Shown here in pieces: positions 10,027-20,282 of a stretch of DNA of 64,000 nucleotides. Position 1 is the stretch's first letter. Each line of letters starts with the position of its first letter. The notes beneath the pieces were generated by a model. The model was given only the letters and a program-made list of their open reading frames with translations, was not told where the DNA came from and did not search any database. The stretch spans positions 744,001 to 808,000 of the forward strand of contig NZ_JAATJJ010000001.1 of assembly GCF_011927795.1 (NCBI RefSeq). The letters run 5' to 3'. This DNA is from Saonia flava. Lineage in GTDB: Bacteria; Bacteroidota; Bacteroidia; Flavobacteriales; Flavobacteriaceae. A program made the translations under genes and the position numbers.

Positions 10027-10544
10027 AGTTTATTAGATTCTAGTTCAGAAATATTGAGTGTTCCTCTCTCATGATCATTGCCTTTTAGAATAAACAGGTT
10101 TTTAGATTGTCCGTAAACATCTAAGTCTCCACCATCCATCTTAATATTTAAATCTTCAATATCTACCATAATATCGGCAGCAGCATAATCATTGACTGTT
10201 ATAGAAAGTGATTTTACTTTTATTATATTGACTGAGTGAAATTGAGCGGCATCATCAACTATGATGTCCTTAAGATTTAGACTACTCACATATACTTTAA
10301 CCACCTCTTTTTGAGCTTCACCTTTAGTATCAATTTCTAATAAACCATCTTTATAATTAATAATGATTTCGGGTGCTGGTTTGCCACTTACTATTTTTTG
10401 TATTTTCTCTTTTGATGGCTCATGAGTAAAATATACCTCAGTAACACCACCTACTTTTATAGTTTCTATAATGTCATCTTTATATTGTGCTATTGAATAA
10501 TTTGAAATGGATAAGAGTAAAATAACTAAGCCTAATTTTTTCAT
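10023..10544 (-). CDS. Secreted GIN-like (DUF2807-type) beta protein, 173 aa
   Basis: A signal peptide (MKKLGLVILLLSISNYSIAQ) is followed by alternating short beta strands rich in I, V, D and N, with YAAADIMVDIEDLNIKMDGGDLDVYG near the C-terminus. This resembles the head GIN / DUF2807 beta-solenoid fold common in Bacteroidota. I chose the start at 10544 because it opens the signal peptide directly; a start 21 nt upstream would add MEQKIRI before it. The stop overlaps the P7 start by ATGA. The protein should reside in the periplasm or outer envelope. Its biochemical role is unknown; its place inside the array suggests it is a substrate or accessory of the permease system. Confidence 0.75.
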   Translation of the reverse strand: MKKLGLVILLLSISNYSIAQYKDDIIETIKVGGVTEVYFTHEPSKEKIQKIVSGKPAPEIIINYKDGLLEIDTKGEAQKEVVKVYVSSLNLKDIIVDDAAQFHSVNIIKVKSLSITVNDYAAADIMVDIEDLNIKMDGGDLDVYGQSKNLFILKGNDHERGTLNISELESNKL

Positions 10545-10586
10545 GATTCTTATTTTTTGTTCCAATTACTAGTGGAGTGATTTTAT

Positions 10587-12968
10587 TTATTCCGTTCTTA
10601 AATTATCTATTGGGCTTTTAGTTGCAGCTCGTATTGCCTGCATACCAACAGTTATTAAGGCAACCAACAGTGCTAAAAATCCTGCTCCTATAAAATACCA
10701 TACTGCCAAAGGAATTCGGTATGCGAATCCTAAAAGCCAATCGTTAGCTAATAAGTAAGCTACCGGTAGCGCAATAAGTATAGCTATAAAGACTAGTTTA
10801 GTGAACTCCCCTGAAAGCATTAATATTACTTGCGATACTGTTTGCCCTAATACCTTTCTAATACTTATCTCCTTTTTTCTTCGTTCAGCCGTAAAAGTAG
10901 CCAAGCCAAAGAGTCCCAAACAGGAAATTAAAATGGCAAGTCCTGCAAAATATTTAGAAAGGCTAGAAACTTTTTGCTCAGATTCATATAATGCCTCATA
11001 ATTTTCATCTAAAAAAGAATACTCAAAAGCGTAATCTGGATTAAATTTGGTGTATACTTCTTCTATTCTTTTTAGTACTTCCCGCTCCATACCTTGTTCT
11101 AATTTTACTAGATATAAATGTGCTCTTTCTTCGGGAATCAACCTTAGAAACGTTGGTCTAATGGCTTCATGGAAAGATTGAAAATGAAAGTCTTTTAGGA
11201 CTCCTATAATTTGCCTATCCGTTCCCCATAAATTTACTGTTTTGCCAATTGGGTCTTTCAATCCCATTGCTTTTATCGCCGTTTCATTTAAAATAATTGC
11301 GGTACTGTCCGCTGAAAATTCTTTTGAGAACGTTCTTCCTTTATCTACTTGAATATTCAAGGTTTCAATAAACCCATAATTTGTTCCTATATCGTAAAAA
11401 TCAACATCATTTCCCTCTTCTTTACCAGGCCATTGCATTCCTGTTGTTGTATTTAAATTGCCCCCAATTATATTTTGTCCTGTACTAGATATTTTTACTA
11501 TACCAGGAATAGCGTTTATTTCATTAAAAAAAGCATCTGTATTTTGCACTAGCCTACCTTCTTTACTAAATAGAATAACATTGTCTTTGTTCAATCCTAA
11601 ATTCTTAGTTTGAACAAATTCTATTTGCATATAAACTACAGCAACAGCAACAATCAGAATTATTGACATAGAAAATTGAAATACCACCAGTCCCTTTCTA
11701 ACCCAAACTTCACCAAAAGAGCTTTTTAATTTTCCTTTTAAAATGCTCACTGGATTAAAACTAGACAAATGCATTGCTGGATAACTACCCGATAACAGAC
11801 CCGTTAGCAAGACAATAACAAGAATTAAACTGGATACCTGAAGTCCAAAATCTAAAGAGAGTGTTTTTCCCATAATAACATTGAATTTCGGAATAGAAAT
11901 GGTCACAAAAATCAATGCAAATGCTAAAGCAATAAAAGCTGTTAAAATAGATTCTCCAAAATATTGCCTCATGAGCATTCCACGCTTAGAACCCAAAGCT
12001 TTTTTTATGCCTATCTCTTTTAAACGTCTAGATGCATTAGCAGTAGATAGGTTCATGAAATTTATACATGCAATCAATAAAATAAAAAAAGCTATTACGG
12101 AGAAAAGATAAATATATTTGATGCGCCCGCCTACTTGATTTCCGTTTTCAAAATTTCCATACAAGTAGTTAGAAGAATACTTTGTAAGCATAAGGTCAGC
12201 CTCTACATTATCATCTTGCAATTTGGAAAAGCCTTCAATTTTTGATTTAAATTGAGTAATATTAACCCCCTCATTCAAAACTATATATGTAATTGGGTTA
12301 TTAAATGTCCAACTAGATTCACTACCATTATCGGAAGATATTTTTTTAAACATTTTAAAAGGAAGCGCAAAATCCAATTGGTGGCTTGAAGCAATTGGCA
12401 TATTCTCAAAAACACCCGAAACTTGATAGCTTTTTTTTGCATCCAATGCATCTACTTCAATTGACTTTCCAATAGCATTTTGAGTAGAGCCAAATAAAGT
12501 CCTAGCCAATGTTTCTGATATCACTATAGAATTAATACCTGCCAATACTTGGCTTTTATCTCCAAGTAATAGATTATAGGAAAACATTTTAAAAAAATCT
12601 TTATCAGCAAAAGCTCCTGGCGCATTTACGACCTTATCATCTACGGTTATTTGTGTATTTCCAAAGCCTTCAGAAATGTAGGCAGTAGCATATTTAACTT
12701 CAGGAAGTTTTTCTGCCATGGTTTCTGCCAACAAATCTGGTGTCCAATAAAAAAGGTCAATTCCATTGGGAGTATCAAACTTATTCCACACTTGATATAG
12801 CTCATTATCATTTTCATGAAATTTATCAAAATTAAGTTCATCCAACACCCAAAGTGCAATCAATAATACACATGCCAAACCAGTAGATAATCCAACAATA
12901 TTTATCAAAAAAGTACTTTTATGTTTTTTGATATTTCTAAAGAAAAGTAAAAAATTATGCTTTATCAT
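10587..12968 (-). CDS. FtsX/MacB-PCD permease P6 (793 aa)
   Basis: Full double-module permease that departs from its neighbours at both ends. It starts MIKHNFLLFFRNIKKHK rather than the usual MxKNYxKIAWRN, and ends SPIDNLRTE rather than NPVKSLRTE. The internal motifs are normal: CINFMNLSTA, KEIGIKKALGSK, periplasmic turn IGVLKDFHFQS, and KEISIRKVLGQT. The periplasmic region SNYLYGNFENGNQVGGRI is shared with P7 and, more loosely, with P2 and P5. It lies 29 nt after P5 and 42 nt before the GIN-like gene. The divergent ends argue for an older branch than the other members. Confidence 0.92.
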   Translation of the reverse strand: MIKHNFLLFFRNIKKHKSTFLINIVGLSTGLACVLLIALWVLDELNFDKFHENDNELYQVWNKFDTPNGIDLFYWTPDLLAETMAEKLPEVKYATAYISEGFGNTQITVDDKVVNAPGAFADKDFFKMFSYNLLLGDKSQVLAGINSIVISETLARTLFGSTQNAIGKSIEVDALDAKKSYQVSGVFENMPIASSHQLDFALPFKMFKKISSDNGSESSWTFNNPITYIVLNEGVNITQFKSKIEGFSKLQDDNVEADLMLTKYSSNYLYGNFENGNQVGGRIKYIYLFSVIAFFILLIACINFMNLSTANASRRLKEIGIKKALGSKRGMLMRQYFGESILTAFIALAFALIFVTISIPKFNVIMGKTLSLDFGLQVSSLILVIVLLTGLLSGSYPAMHLSSFNPVSILKGKLKSSFGEVWVRKGLVVFQFSMSIILIVAVAVVYMQIEFVQTKNLGLNKDNVILFSKEGRLVQNTDAFFNEINAIPGIVKISSTGQNIIGGNLNTTTGMQWPGKEEGNDVDFYDIGTNYGFIETLNIQVDKGRTFSKEFSADSTAIILNETAIKAMGLKDPIGKTVNLWGTDRQIIGVLKDFHFQSFHEAIRPTFLRLIPEERAHLYLVKLEQGMEREVLKRIEEVYTKFNPDYAFEYSFLDENYEALYESEQKVSSLSKYFAGLAILISCLGLFGLATFTAERRKKEISIRKVLGQTVSQVILMLSGEFTKLVFIAILIALPVAYLLANDWLLGFAYRIPLAVWYFIGAGFLALLVALITVGMQAIRAATKSPIDNLRTE

Positions 12969-13021
12969 GTTTTCTCTTTTTTGATGATGATGCTAATTCA
13001 TTCTGTTTGTAAACTTTTTAC
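12966..13021. repeat. Junction direct repeat, copy A (P5 end / P6 start)
   Basis: This 56-nt segment spans the P6 start codon, the intergenic leader and the last codons of P5. It is nearly identical to copy B at 15389-15447: one T/C change in the shared part and a 3-nt GAT-type length difference in the gatgatgatg run. It is far better conserved than the flanking periplasmic-domain sequences, which suggests recent duplication or gene conversion across permease junctions. Confidence 0.85.
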
Positions 13022-15391
13022 AGGATTCACAATTGCTGCTTTAATACTCTGAAAGCTAACCGTAAGCAATGTAATTACCATAGCACCTAGTATTGTGACT
13101 ACAAAAACCCCCCAACTAATGTCAGTTCTATAAGCGTATTTTTCCATCCATCCGTTCATATAGTAGTTTCCAATAGGAACTGCAATGCAACAAGATAACA
13201 GCACCATTAATACAAATTCTCGAGATAGCAATTGCCAAAGATTATATACTGAAGCCCCCAAAACTTTCCGAACACCTATTTCCTTGGTACGCTGTTCCGC
13301 AACAAAGGCAGAAAGTCCAAAAATTCCAAGACAGCTTATGAAAATGGCCAAAAAAGCAAAAAAGCTAGCCAAACGGCCTGTACGCTCCTCATTGACAAAA
13401 TTCTTAGCGTATTCTTCATCCAAAAAACTATAGAAAAAAAGGCTTTCTGGATCGTGCTTTTTAAACACTTTTTCTATATGTGCCAGGGCCGACTTAGTAT
13501 CTCCCTCTTTATTAATCTTAATATTAATATAGTTTAGAAAACGACCATAATGCAAAATAAATAGCATAGGTTTTACCTGATCAAAAGGTGATTGGGTAAC
13601 CATATCCTTAACGACTCCCACAATTTTAAAACTACCATTATCTCCCCATTTTACCATTTCACCCACAGGGTTTTCAAGCCCCATATACCTTACAGCAGTT
13701 TCGTTTACTATAAAGGCGGTTGAATCGCTTTTAAACTCCCTAGAGAAATCTCGCCCCTCCTTTATTTCCCAATTCACCATATCACCATAACCATAGGTAG
13801 CCCTTAGCGTATTAAACTCCTCACTCATATTGGGGTCTTTTCCTTTCCAATCAAAACCACCATTAGTAGTATAAGCGCCAGTATTCAAAACATCCGACGC
13901 AGCCACCTCTTTAATATCAGATGAACTTAAAATTTCATTTCTAACAGCATCAAAATGGGTAACTATTTCTGGCGTATTAATGGGAACATATAATAACTGA
14001 TCTCTATCGTAACCAATAGATCGGTTTTTTACGTGTTCTAATTGTTTAAAAATAGTTAGTGTACCAAAAATGAGCATCACCGAAATAGTAAATTGAAAAA
14101 CGACAAGAACCTTTCGAAATCGTGAAGCTCCCAGACCACCATCTAATTTCCCTTTTAACACTTTTATTGGTTTAAAAGAGGAAAGATAAAAAGCAGGATA
14201 ACTCCCAGAAATTATGCCAGTAAACAAAATAAAAAGCAAAGCAAAAACCCAGAAAAAAGGGCTTTCCCAGGGAATATTCATTGTTTTGCCTGTAAGGTCA
14301 TTAAAGAAAGGCTGTGCCAATAAAACCAAAATACAGGAAACTATAAAAGCAATAAAAACCACCAATAGAGACTCACTAAGAAATTGAGTCATTAATTGAG
14401 ATTTAACAGACCCTATAGTCTTTCGTATACCCACCTCTTTGGCACGTTTCACCGATTTGGCCGTGCTTAGGTTCATAAAGTTAATACAGGCCAACAACAA
14501 AATAAAAATACCAATTATACCAAACAGCCAAACACGGTCAATAGCTCCACCTGTATTAATGCCATTCTCAAAACGAGAATACAAATGCCATTTGTTCATG
14601 GGGTGTAAATGAATAACGGGCTTGGTTTTAAGTGAACCACTTTCTCCATTTTTAATGTTATTGTATTTAACATCTTTAATTAAGGTTGACACCATATTTA
14701 AATTTGCTCCATCTTCCAACTGGGCATAGACCTGAAACCAATTGTTTCCCCATCCCAATCTTTCCTCAAAATTTGCTGTTTTATTTAGAAGTTCCCAGGG
14801 GGCTATAAAACTTAGATTTTTAAAGTCACTATTCTGTGGCAAGTCCTTATATATACCAGCCACTTGGGTTTGCATTGATGTTCCTATTTTTACCGTTTTA
14901 CCCATAGGGTCGACATCACCAAATAAAACTTTTGCAGTAGACTCGGATATAAGTAAGGAAGTTGGGTCTTCCAAAGCACTTCTTGTTCCTTTTAGCATTT
15001 TCAAAGACAACATATCTGTAATCCCCGGTTCCATAAAATTACCAGTACGAGATACTTTATGTTCCCCTACACTAAGTAATTGATTTCCTCCAAAATTGCT
15101 TGTTACTATATGTTTAAAATAATCTCCATATTCATTTCGCAGTACAGGGGCTAAATGAAGTGGTTGGTTTGTTCCCGTATTTATTTCCTCACCAAAAGTC
15201 TGGCTTTGCATAACCTGAACAATAGAAGCATAATTTTCAAATTCCTTATTATAAGAAAGTTCATTATAACTCCATATTCCAATAAGCATAGTGGTTGTCA
15301 TTCCTAAGGCAAGCCCACCTATATTCAGTGCGGAATAGCCTTTTCTCTTTAGTAAACCTCTACAAGCGATTTTTAAATAGTTCTTTACCAT
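12998..15391 (-). CDS. FtsX/MacB-PCD permease P5 (797 aa)
   Basis: Intact permease of the same subfamily as P2. Both share an N-terminal YSxxNIGGLALGM segment, a QSQTF stretch just after TM1, WHL..FENG.xTGG before TM2, and WLFGIIG in TM2. FtsX module 1 has CINFMNLSTAKS and KEVGIRKTIGS; module 2 has KEIGVRKVLGAS; the tail is NPVKSLQTE. The second periplasmic domain contains GRDFSREF and IVNETAVRYMGLENPVGE, a pattern seen in most members. A notable local change is MIKIACRGLL-like Cys in the N-terminal helix (LKIACRG) where others have AWR. Spacing is 32 nt from P4 and 29 nt to P6. Confidence 0.92.
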   Translation of the reverse strand: MVKNYLKIACRGLLKRKGYSALNIGGLALGMTTTMLIGIWSYNELSYNKEFENYASIVQVMQSQTFGEEINTGTNQPLHLAPVLRNEYGDYFKHIVTSNFGGNQLLSVGEHKVSRTGNFMEPGITDMLSLKMLKGTRSALEDPTSLLISESTAKVLFGDVDPMGKTVKIGTSMQTQVAGIYKDLPQNSDFKNLSFIAPWELLNKTANFEERLGWGNNWFQVYAQLEDGANLNMVSTLIKDVKYNNIKNGESGSLKTKPVIHLHPMNKWHLYSRFENGINTGGAIDRVWLFGIIGIFILLLACINFMNLSTAKSVKRAKEVGIRKTIGSVKSQLMTQFLSESLLVVFIAFIVSCILVLLAQPFFNDLTGKTMNIPWESPFFWVFALLFILFTGIISGSYPAFYLSSFKPIKVLKGKLDGGLGASRFRKVLVVFQFTISVMLIFGTLTIFKQLEHVKNRSIGYDRDQLLYVPINTPEIVTHFDAVRNEILSSSDIKEVAASDVLNTGAYTTNGGFDWKGKDPNMSEEFNTLRATYGYGDMVNWEIKEGRDFSREFKSDSTAFIVNETAVRYMGLENPVGEMVKWGDNGSFKIVGVVKDMVTQSPFDQVKPMLFILHYGRFLNYINIKINKEGDTKSALAHIEKVFKKHDPESLFFYSFLDEEYAKNFVNEERTGRLASFFAFLAIFISCLGIFGLSAFVAEQRTKEIGVRKVLGASVYNLWQLLSREFVLMVLLSCCIAVPIGNYYMNGWMEKYAYRTDISWGVFVVTILGAMVITLLTVSFQSIKAAIVNPVKSLQTE

Positions 15392-15447
15392 GTTTTCTCT
15401 TTTTTGATGATGATGATACTAATTCATTCTGTTCGTAAACTTTTTAC
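15389..15447. repeat. Junction direct repeat, copy B (P4 end / P5 start)
   Basis: Second copy of the junction repeat described at 12966-13021. It includes the P5 start codon, the leader with tttttt followed by gatgatgatgat, and the 3' end of P4 up to gtaaactttttac. The two copies are in direct orientation about 2.4 kb apart, one gene length, so recombination between them would delete or duplicate exactly one permease. Confidence 0.85.
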
Positions 15448-17826
15448 TGGGTTCACAATTGCGGCTCTAATGGATTGAAAACTTACCGTAACTACTGTTA
15501 AGGCCAAGCAACCAAACCCCGCAAGGCCTATCATCCACCATTTTAAATCTATATGGAATGCAAAATCTGAAAGCCATCCTTGCAATAAATACCAGGTTAT
15601 GGGTGTTGCTATCAATAGCCCTATGAACACTAATTTCACGAAATCTTGAGACAATAAACGTGTTAATTGCAGAACGCTTGAACCCAACACTTTTCTAATC
15701 CCTATTTCTTTTGTTCTGCTTTTAGCAACAAAGGCGCTCATTGCAAACAAGCCCATACATGCTAAAAAAACAACAATGCCAGAAAATAAGTTCAATAGCC
15801 TAAAACGTAGTTTGTCCTGCTCAAAAAACCGCTCAAACTTATCTGATAGAATATTGATTTCTGCAGGTGTTGCCTGGTCAAATGAATCATTCACAGCGTT
15901 TAAATCGGCCATTGTTTTTGACCAATCTGTTGTACTTACCTGCATTGTATAGTAGTCGATACTTTGAATGGGATTGTTCCAATTTCCTATTATCAAGGGT
16001 TTTATTGCTGTTCTAAAATCCTCCATCTGAAAATCCTCGACCACCCCAGCAACTTGTACCCGTAAGACTTCATTCTCATCACCTAATATTTCAATATATT
16101 TCCCTGTTGGGTTTTCTAACCCCAAGGTTTCCACCACCTTATTGTTTATAAGTACCTTGGTACTATCTGAAGGTATGCCCGAGAAATTAACCCCATCCAC
16201 TAAATTAATTTGAAAGGTTTTTAGAAAGTCCTTGTCCGCACCAATAAATAATAAATCCTTGGCATCGGCACTAGCTTCTCCCATTTGTACTGCTTGTATG
16301 GATGCAATGTTCTTCCACTCCCCTGGTACTCTTGAAACAACACTAACAGATTCAACCTCGGGAATTCTTATAAATTCTTCTTTTATGGCTTCAAATTGAC
16401 TCCTTAAAATTCTACTATTTATATCAACAGTGACAATCCCATCCATTTCAAAGCCAAGCTCCTTATTTTCCAAAAAATTCATTTGCTTGTTAAAAACAAA
16501 AGAGGCCGTTAAAAATGCAATTACTGTAACAAATTGAAACACCAACATAAATCGTCTAAATGGCAATTTAGAACTCGCAGCTGAAACCGTTTGTTTTAAA
16601 GTGGATGACGTTCCTGTTCTAATAATTAACCAAAAAGGATATAGTACGGAAAGCAAACTTAAAATTAGACCCGTAGCCACCGTAAAAAGCATGCCTTTAA
16701 TAGGAATTCCGGATAAACTAATGGTAGTATCGAACCAACTCTTAATCAGTGGTTGCGAAGCCCATAATAAGGTATATGCCAAAACCACGGAAATAGATAC
16801 CAGCAAAAAACTTTCGGTTAGGAACTGCCATAAAAGTTGCCTTTTCCCAGCACCTATTATTTGCCGAAGCCCTATTTCTTTGGAACGGTCCATAAAGGCA
16901 ATGTTCAATAATCCTGCATAGTTAAAACAGGCAACTACTAAAATTAAAAGTGCAATCCAGAAAAACAGTTTTACATACAATTCATTGCCCTTATTTTTGT
17001 TAATTTCCCCTTCAACTTCATTTTCATATAAATGAATGTTTTGGATGGGTTGTAATGAGAAGGAACTGTTAAAGACTTCATCGGCAGGATAATTTTCTTC
17101 TGTTAATTTGGTGATTTTATTACCTAAAACAAGTAAATCAATATTAGGTGAAGTCCTTACATAAGTTATCATATTGTTGCTAGACCAATCTGAAGCAATA
17201 AAATTATCCCAATCATTAAAAACATTGGGCATTATATGGGTTGTAAAGAATATAAGGTTTTGAAAATGGGAGTTCTCTGGAAAATCTTCTAGAACCCCAA
17301 CAACAGTGTATTCTCCATAACCTGTTTTTAGAATTTTATTTAAAGCCAATTCTTTTCCAAAATATTTTTCTTTTAATGTCCTTGTCAATATTACCCCATG
17401 AGGTTCATCTGTAAGGGCTTCAACACTTCCTTCCACTAAAGGGAAATTAAACACCTTCAAGAAATTATCATCCAATACAGCTAGCTCTTCATGAGTAGTA
17501 TTATCTGGGTTGTTACCCACATTTGTCCTGCCAATTGGAACTATTTGGGTCTGGCTTTCAATTTCATTAAAATGTGATTGGGCCTCTATGCCCACTCTTG
17601 CCGCTGTTTGGGCCAATTCTCTAGTAGTTCCGTTTTCCTCAGTCTTTTTTTGAAGAAGACGATACACTCCTTTTTGGTCTTGATCAAAAGAAGTTTCCTT
17701 TAGTACATATATATTTAGAAGAAAAAAGCAAAAGAAACCTAAGGTAAGCCCCACCACATTTATGATTGTAAACTGGAGGTGGTTCTTTAAATATCTAAAG
17801 GCTATTTTAAAATGATTTTTTATCAT
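15424..17826 (-). CDS. FtsX/MacB-PCD permease P4, divergent first FtsX module (800 aa)
   Basis: Same overall layout and tail (NPVKSLRTE), but FtsX module 1 is unusual. Where other members have C.NFMNLSTA...RAKEVGxRKTLG, this one has CFNYAGLLNIAFMDRSKEIGLRQIIGAGK, with no NLSTA and with RQ in place of RK. The second module keeps KEIGIRKVLGSS. The middle region (LKQTVSAASSKLPFRRF, about 420-440) also differs from the usual SVLKG...RKGLVVFQF. Since the KEIGxRK loop is thought to face the ATPase in this family, the two halves of P4 may engage the ATPase unequally. That is inference. It lies 30 nt after P3 and 32 nt before P5. Confidence 0.9.
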   Translation of the reverse strand: MIKNHFKIAFRYLKNHLQFTIINVVGLTLGFFCFFLLNIYVLKETSFDQDQKGVYRLLQKKTEENGTTRELAQTAARVGIEAQSHFNEIESQTQIVPIGRTNVGNNPDNTTHEELAVLDDNFLKVFNFPLVEGSVEALTDEPHGVILTRTLKEKYFGKELALNKILKTGYGEYTVVGVLEDFPENSHFQNLIFFTTHIMPNVFNDWDNFIASDWSSNNMITYVRTSPNIDLLVLGNKITKLTEENYPADEVFNSSFSLQPIQNIHLYENEVEGEINKNKGNELYVKLFFWIALLILVVACFNYAGLLNIAFMDRSKEIGLRQIIGAGKRQLLWQFLTESFLLVSISVVLAYTLLWASQPLIKSWFDTTISLSGIPIKGMLFTVATGLILSLLSVLYPFWLIIRTGTSSTLKQTVSAASSKLPFRRFMLVFQFVTVIAFLTASFVFNKQMNFLENKELGFEMDGIVTVDINSRILRSQFEAIKEEFIRIPEVESVSVVSRVPGEWKNIASIQAVQMGEASADAKDLLFIGADKDFLKTFQINLVDGVNFSGIPSDSTKVLINNKVVETLGLENPTGKYIEILGDENEVLRVQVAGVVEDFQMEDFRTAIKPLIIGNWNNPIQSIDYYTMQVSTTDWSKTMADLNAVNDSFDQATPAEINILSDKFERFFEQDKLRFRLLNLFSGIVVFLACMGLFAMSAFVAKSRTKEIGIRKVLGSSVLQLTRLLSQDFVKLVFIGLLIATPITWYLLQGWLSDFAFHIDLKWWMIGLAGFGCLALTVVTVSFQSIRAAIVNPVKSLRTE

Positions 17827-17856
17827 GACTACTGCTTTTTTGATTTGATTGATGAT

Positions 17857-20244
17857 TTATTCCGTTCGTAAACTTTTTACTGGATTGGACCTAGCTGCTT
17901 TGACGCTCTGAAAACTAATAGTTGTAAATGCTACCAATGAAATACCCATACCAACCAGAACAAAAACCCACCATTGAATATCTATTCTATACGCATAGTC
18001 CATAAGCCAATTATTCATGAAGTAATAAGCGATCGGTGTGGCAATAACCAATGCTATTACAACTAGTTTGAGAAAATCTTTGGCCAATAGGTTTACAATT
18101 CCAAATACTGATGAACCTAATACTTTTCTAATCCCTATTTCTTTTGTTCGCTTTAGCACATGGAAAGAAACCAGGCCAAACAAGCCCATCCCTGCAATGA
18201 ACAATGCCAAAAAAGTAAAAACACTAAATGCCCTGCCCAAACGAGTTTCACTATCATACATTTGAGAGTAAGAATCTACCATAAACCTTGCCTCATATGG
18301 TGCTAAAGGGACTATTGCTTTCATTGTTTTTTCGATAAATTCCTTAGTGTTCTTATAATTATTTGTATCTATTTTTAAGATGACCTGTCCAAAGTTTCGG
18401 AGCTGCGGTATATTGCGCATGGTCATATATTGTGGTTCAATAGCCAAATCAAAAGTTTGTAAGTGGAAATCCTTTACAACACCTATAACTTTACCGTCGT
18501 GGAATTTTTTCCCAGCAGCGCTTGTCCAGCCCATTTTCTTTACTGCTGCCTCATTTAGAACATAGGCTTCTGTAGAATCGGTATAAAATTCTTTTGAAAA
18601 ACCCCTGCCTTCTATCAGCTCCATTTCAAAAAGGTCTAAAAAATCATAATCCACATAGGTTCTATATATAAAGATTTCTTGGTTGTCGGCATTTCCTTCC
18701 CAATCTCTAACAATACCTTGGCTTGTTACATTCATAGGTAACTGAGTACTAAAGGAAACTTTATTTATTCTTGGATGGCTTAGCAGTTGAGAGCGAATTA
18801 GGTCCTCTTTTTCGGCAATTTCTTTCTCAAAATATGGCACATGAACCACCTCTTCTTTTGTGTATCCTAAGTTCTTATTCTGGACAAATTCCAATTGTTG
18901 GTAAATAACAATACTACCAATAGCCAAGACCATAGCGACTACAAATTGTCCAACAACCAAGGAATTACGTAAAAAAGCACCTTCTTTGTGGCTTTTTAAA
19001 AAATTTCCTTTTAATGCCTTTATTGGATTAACTGCAGATAAAAACAATGCCGGATAAAGCCCAGACAGTACCCCAATAATAAGAGCAATGAACAACATGC
19101 CTACAAAAGCCCACCAATTACCCACAATTGCAAAAGGAATTTCTTTGTTCAACAACCCATTGAAGGATGGCAAAAGTAATTTGGCAAGCATAATAGCAAG
19201 TAATAGGCTAAACAGTGTTAGAATAAATGATTCCCCTAAAAATTGAACAACCATATGCTTTTTACTAGCTCCAAGTACTTTAGAAACTCCAACTTCCTTT
19301 GCTCGTTGGGCGGATTTGGCCGTTGCAAGATTCATGTAGTTTATAGATGCCAAAAAAAGAATTATCAGTGCTATGAATGAGAAAAAATAGATATACCTAA
19401 TATCACTATTCACCCCAATCTCCATATTCATTTTAGAATGTAGATAAATATCTTTTATAGGTTGAAGTAAAAATGTAGGAAAGAAATTAAGGTTGTATTG
19501 TTTATATGCTGGTACAGTAAACTTTTTATAGGAAATCATTTTTTGTTCTAATTCCTTATAGTCAAACCCTTCCGCCAATGTTAAATAAGCATGATAGTTA
19601 TTACTGGCCCAACTTCCTACATCATTTGGGTAATAGTCCGTGATTTTATATGAGACTATATAACTGTAATTGAAATGTTGGTTTTTGGGAGGATCCATAA
19701 CAATACCGCTTACTGTTAATGGTGTTTCATTCCCAAAAAGAATAGATTGCCCAATGGGCGGAGTATCACCAAAAATCTTTTTAGCAAGTGACTCGGTAAG
19801 AATAATCGAATTGGGGTCTTCCAACGCCTCTTTACCTATACCTTGAATTAGTGGAATTGTAAATACATCAAACACATTTTCATCTGTATAAAGGCCCCTT
19901 TCTGCAAATGATTTATTATTCTTGACCAATAAGCCACCCCCAAGATTTAAATTTGTCACAGACTCTACCTCAGGAAAATCTGCCATTAAAGCCTCTGATA
20001 AAGGCAAAGGAGCCAATGCAAACAAATCGGTGCCCCTATACTCGTTTCCCTTTTGTTGTTGGGCAATTCTATAAATCCAGTCCGCTTTTTCATGATTTTT
20101 GTCAAAGCTGGTTTCAAACTGAATGAATAATGCAATCAAAATAAAACAAGTCATACCAATAGTCAATCCTGTTAGATTAATAGCAGAATACATTTTGTTT
20201 TTAACCAGATTTCTCCAGGCTATTTTTACATAGTTTTTAAACAT
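17857..20244 (-). CDS. FtsX/MacB-PCD permease P3 (795 aa)
   Basis: Complete permease starting MFKNYVKIAWRNLVKNK. FtsX module 1 has SINYMNLATAKS and KEVGVSKVLGAS (S in place of R), and module 2 has KEIGIRKVLGSS. Periplasmic domain 1 ends IYLHSKMNMEIGVNSDIR and is closest to P9. TM1 lies at about 20-43, TM2-4 at about 285-400, and the last three TMs beyond about 675. The tail is NPVKSLRTE. It follows the secreted hydrolase by 38 nt and is followed by P4 after 30 nt. Nothing suggests truncation or frameshift. Confidence 0.92.
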   Translation of the reverse strand: MFKNYVKIAWRNLVKNKMYSAINLTGLTIGMTCFILIALFIQFETSFDKNHEKADWIYRIAQQQKGNEYRGTDLFALAPLPLSEALMADFPEVESVTNLNLGGGLLVKNNKSFAERGLYTDENVFDVFTIPLIQGIGKEALEDPNSIILTESLAKKIFGDTPPIGQSILFGNETPLTVSGIVMDPPKNQHFNYSYIVSYKITDYYPNDVGSWASNNYHAYLTLAEGFDYKELEQKMISYKKFTVPAYKQYNLNFFPTFLLQPIKDIYLHSKMNMEIGVNSDIRYIYFFSFIALIILFLASINYMNLATAKSAQRAKEVGVSKVLGASKKHMVVQFLGESFILTLFSLLLAIMLAKLLLPSFNGLLNKEIPFAIVGNWWAFVGMLFIALIIGVLSGLYPALFLSAVNPIKALKGNFLKSHKEGAFLRNSLVVGQFVVAMVLAIGSIVIYQQLEFVQNKNLGYTKEEVVHVPYFEKEIAEKEDLIRSQLLSHPRINKVSFSTQLPMNVTSQGIVRDWEGNADNQEIFIYRTYVDYDFLDLFEMELIEGRGFSKEFYTDSTEAYVLNEAAVKKMGWTSAAGKKFHDGKVIGVVKDFHLQTFDLAIEPQYMTMRNIPQLRNFGQVILKIDTNNYKNTKEFIEKTMKAIVPLAPYEARFMVDSYSQMYDSETRLGRAFSVFTFLALFIAGMGLFGLVSFHVLKRTKEIGIRKVLGSSVFGIVNLLAKDFLKLVVIALVIATPIAYYFMNNWLMDYAYRIDIQWWVFVLVGMGISLVAFTTISFQSVKAARSNPVKSLRTE

Positions 20245-20282
20245 GACTTCGCTTTTTTAATGATTATGATTACATACCCTTT

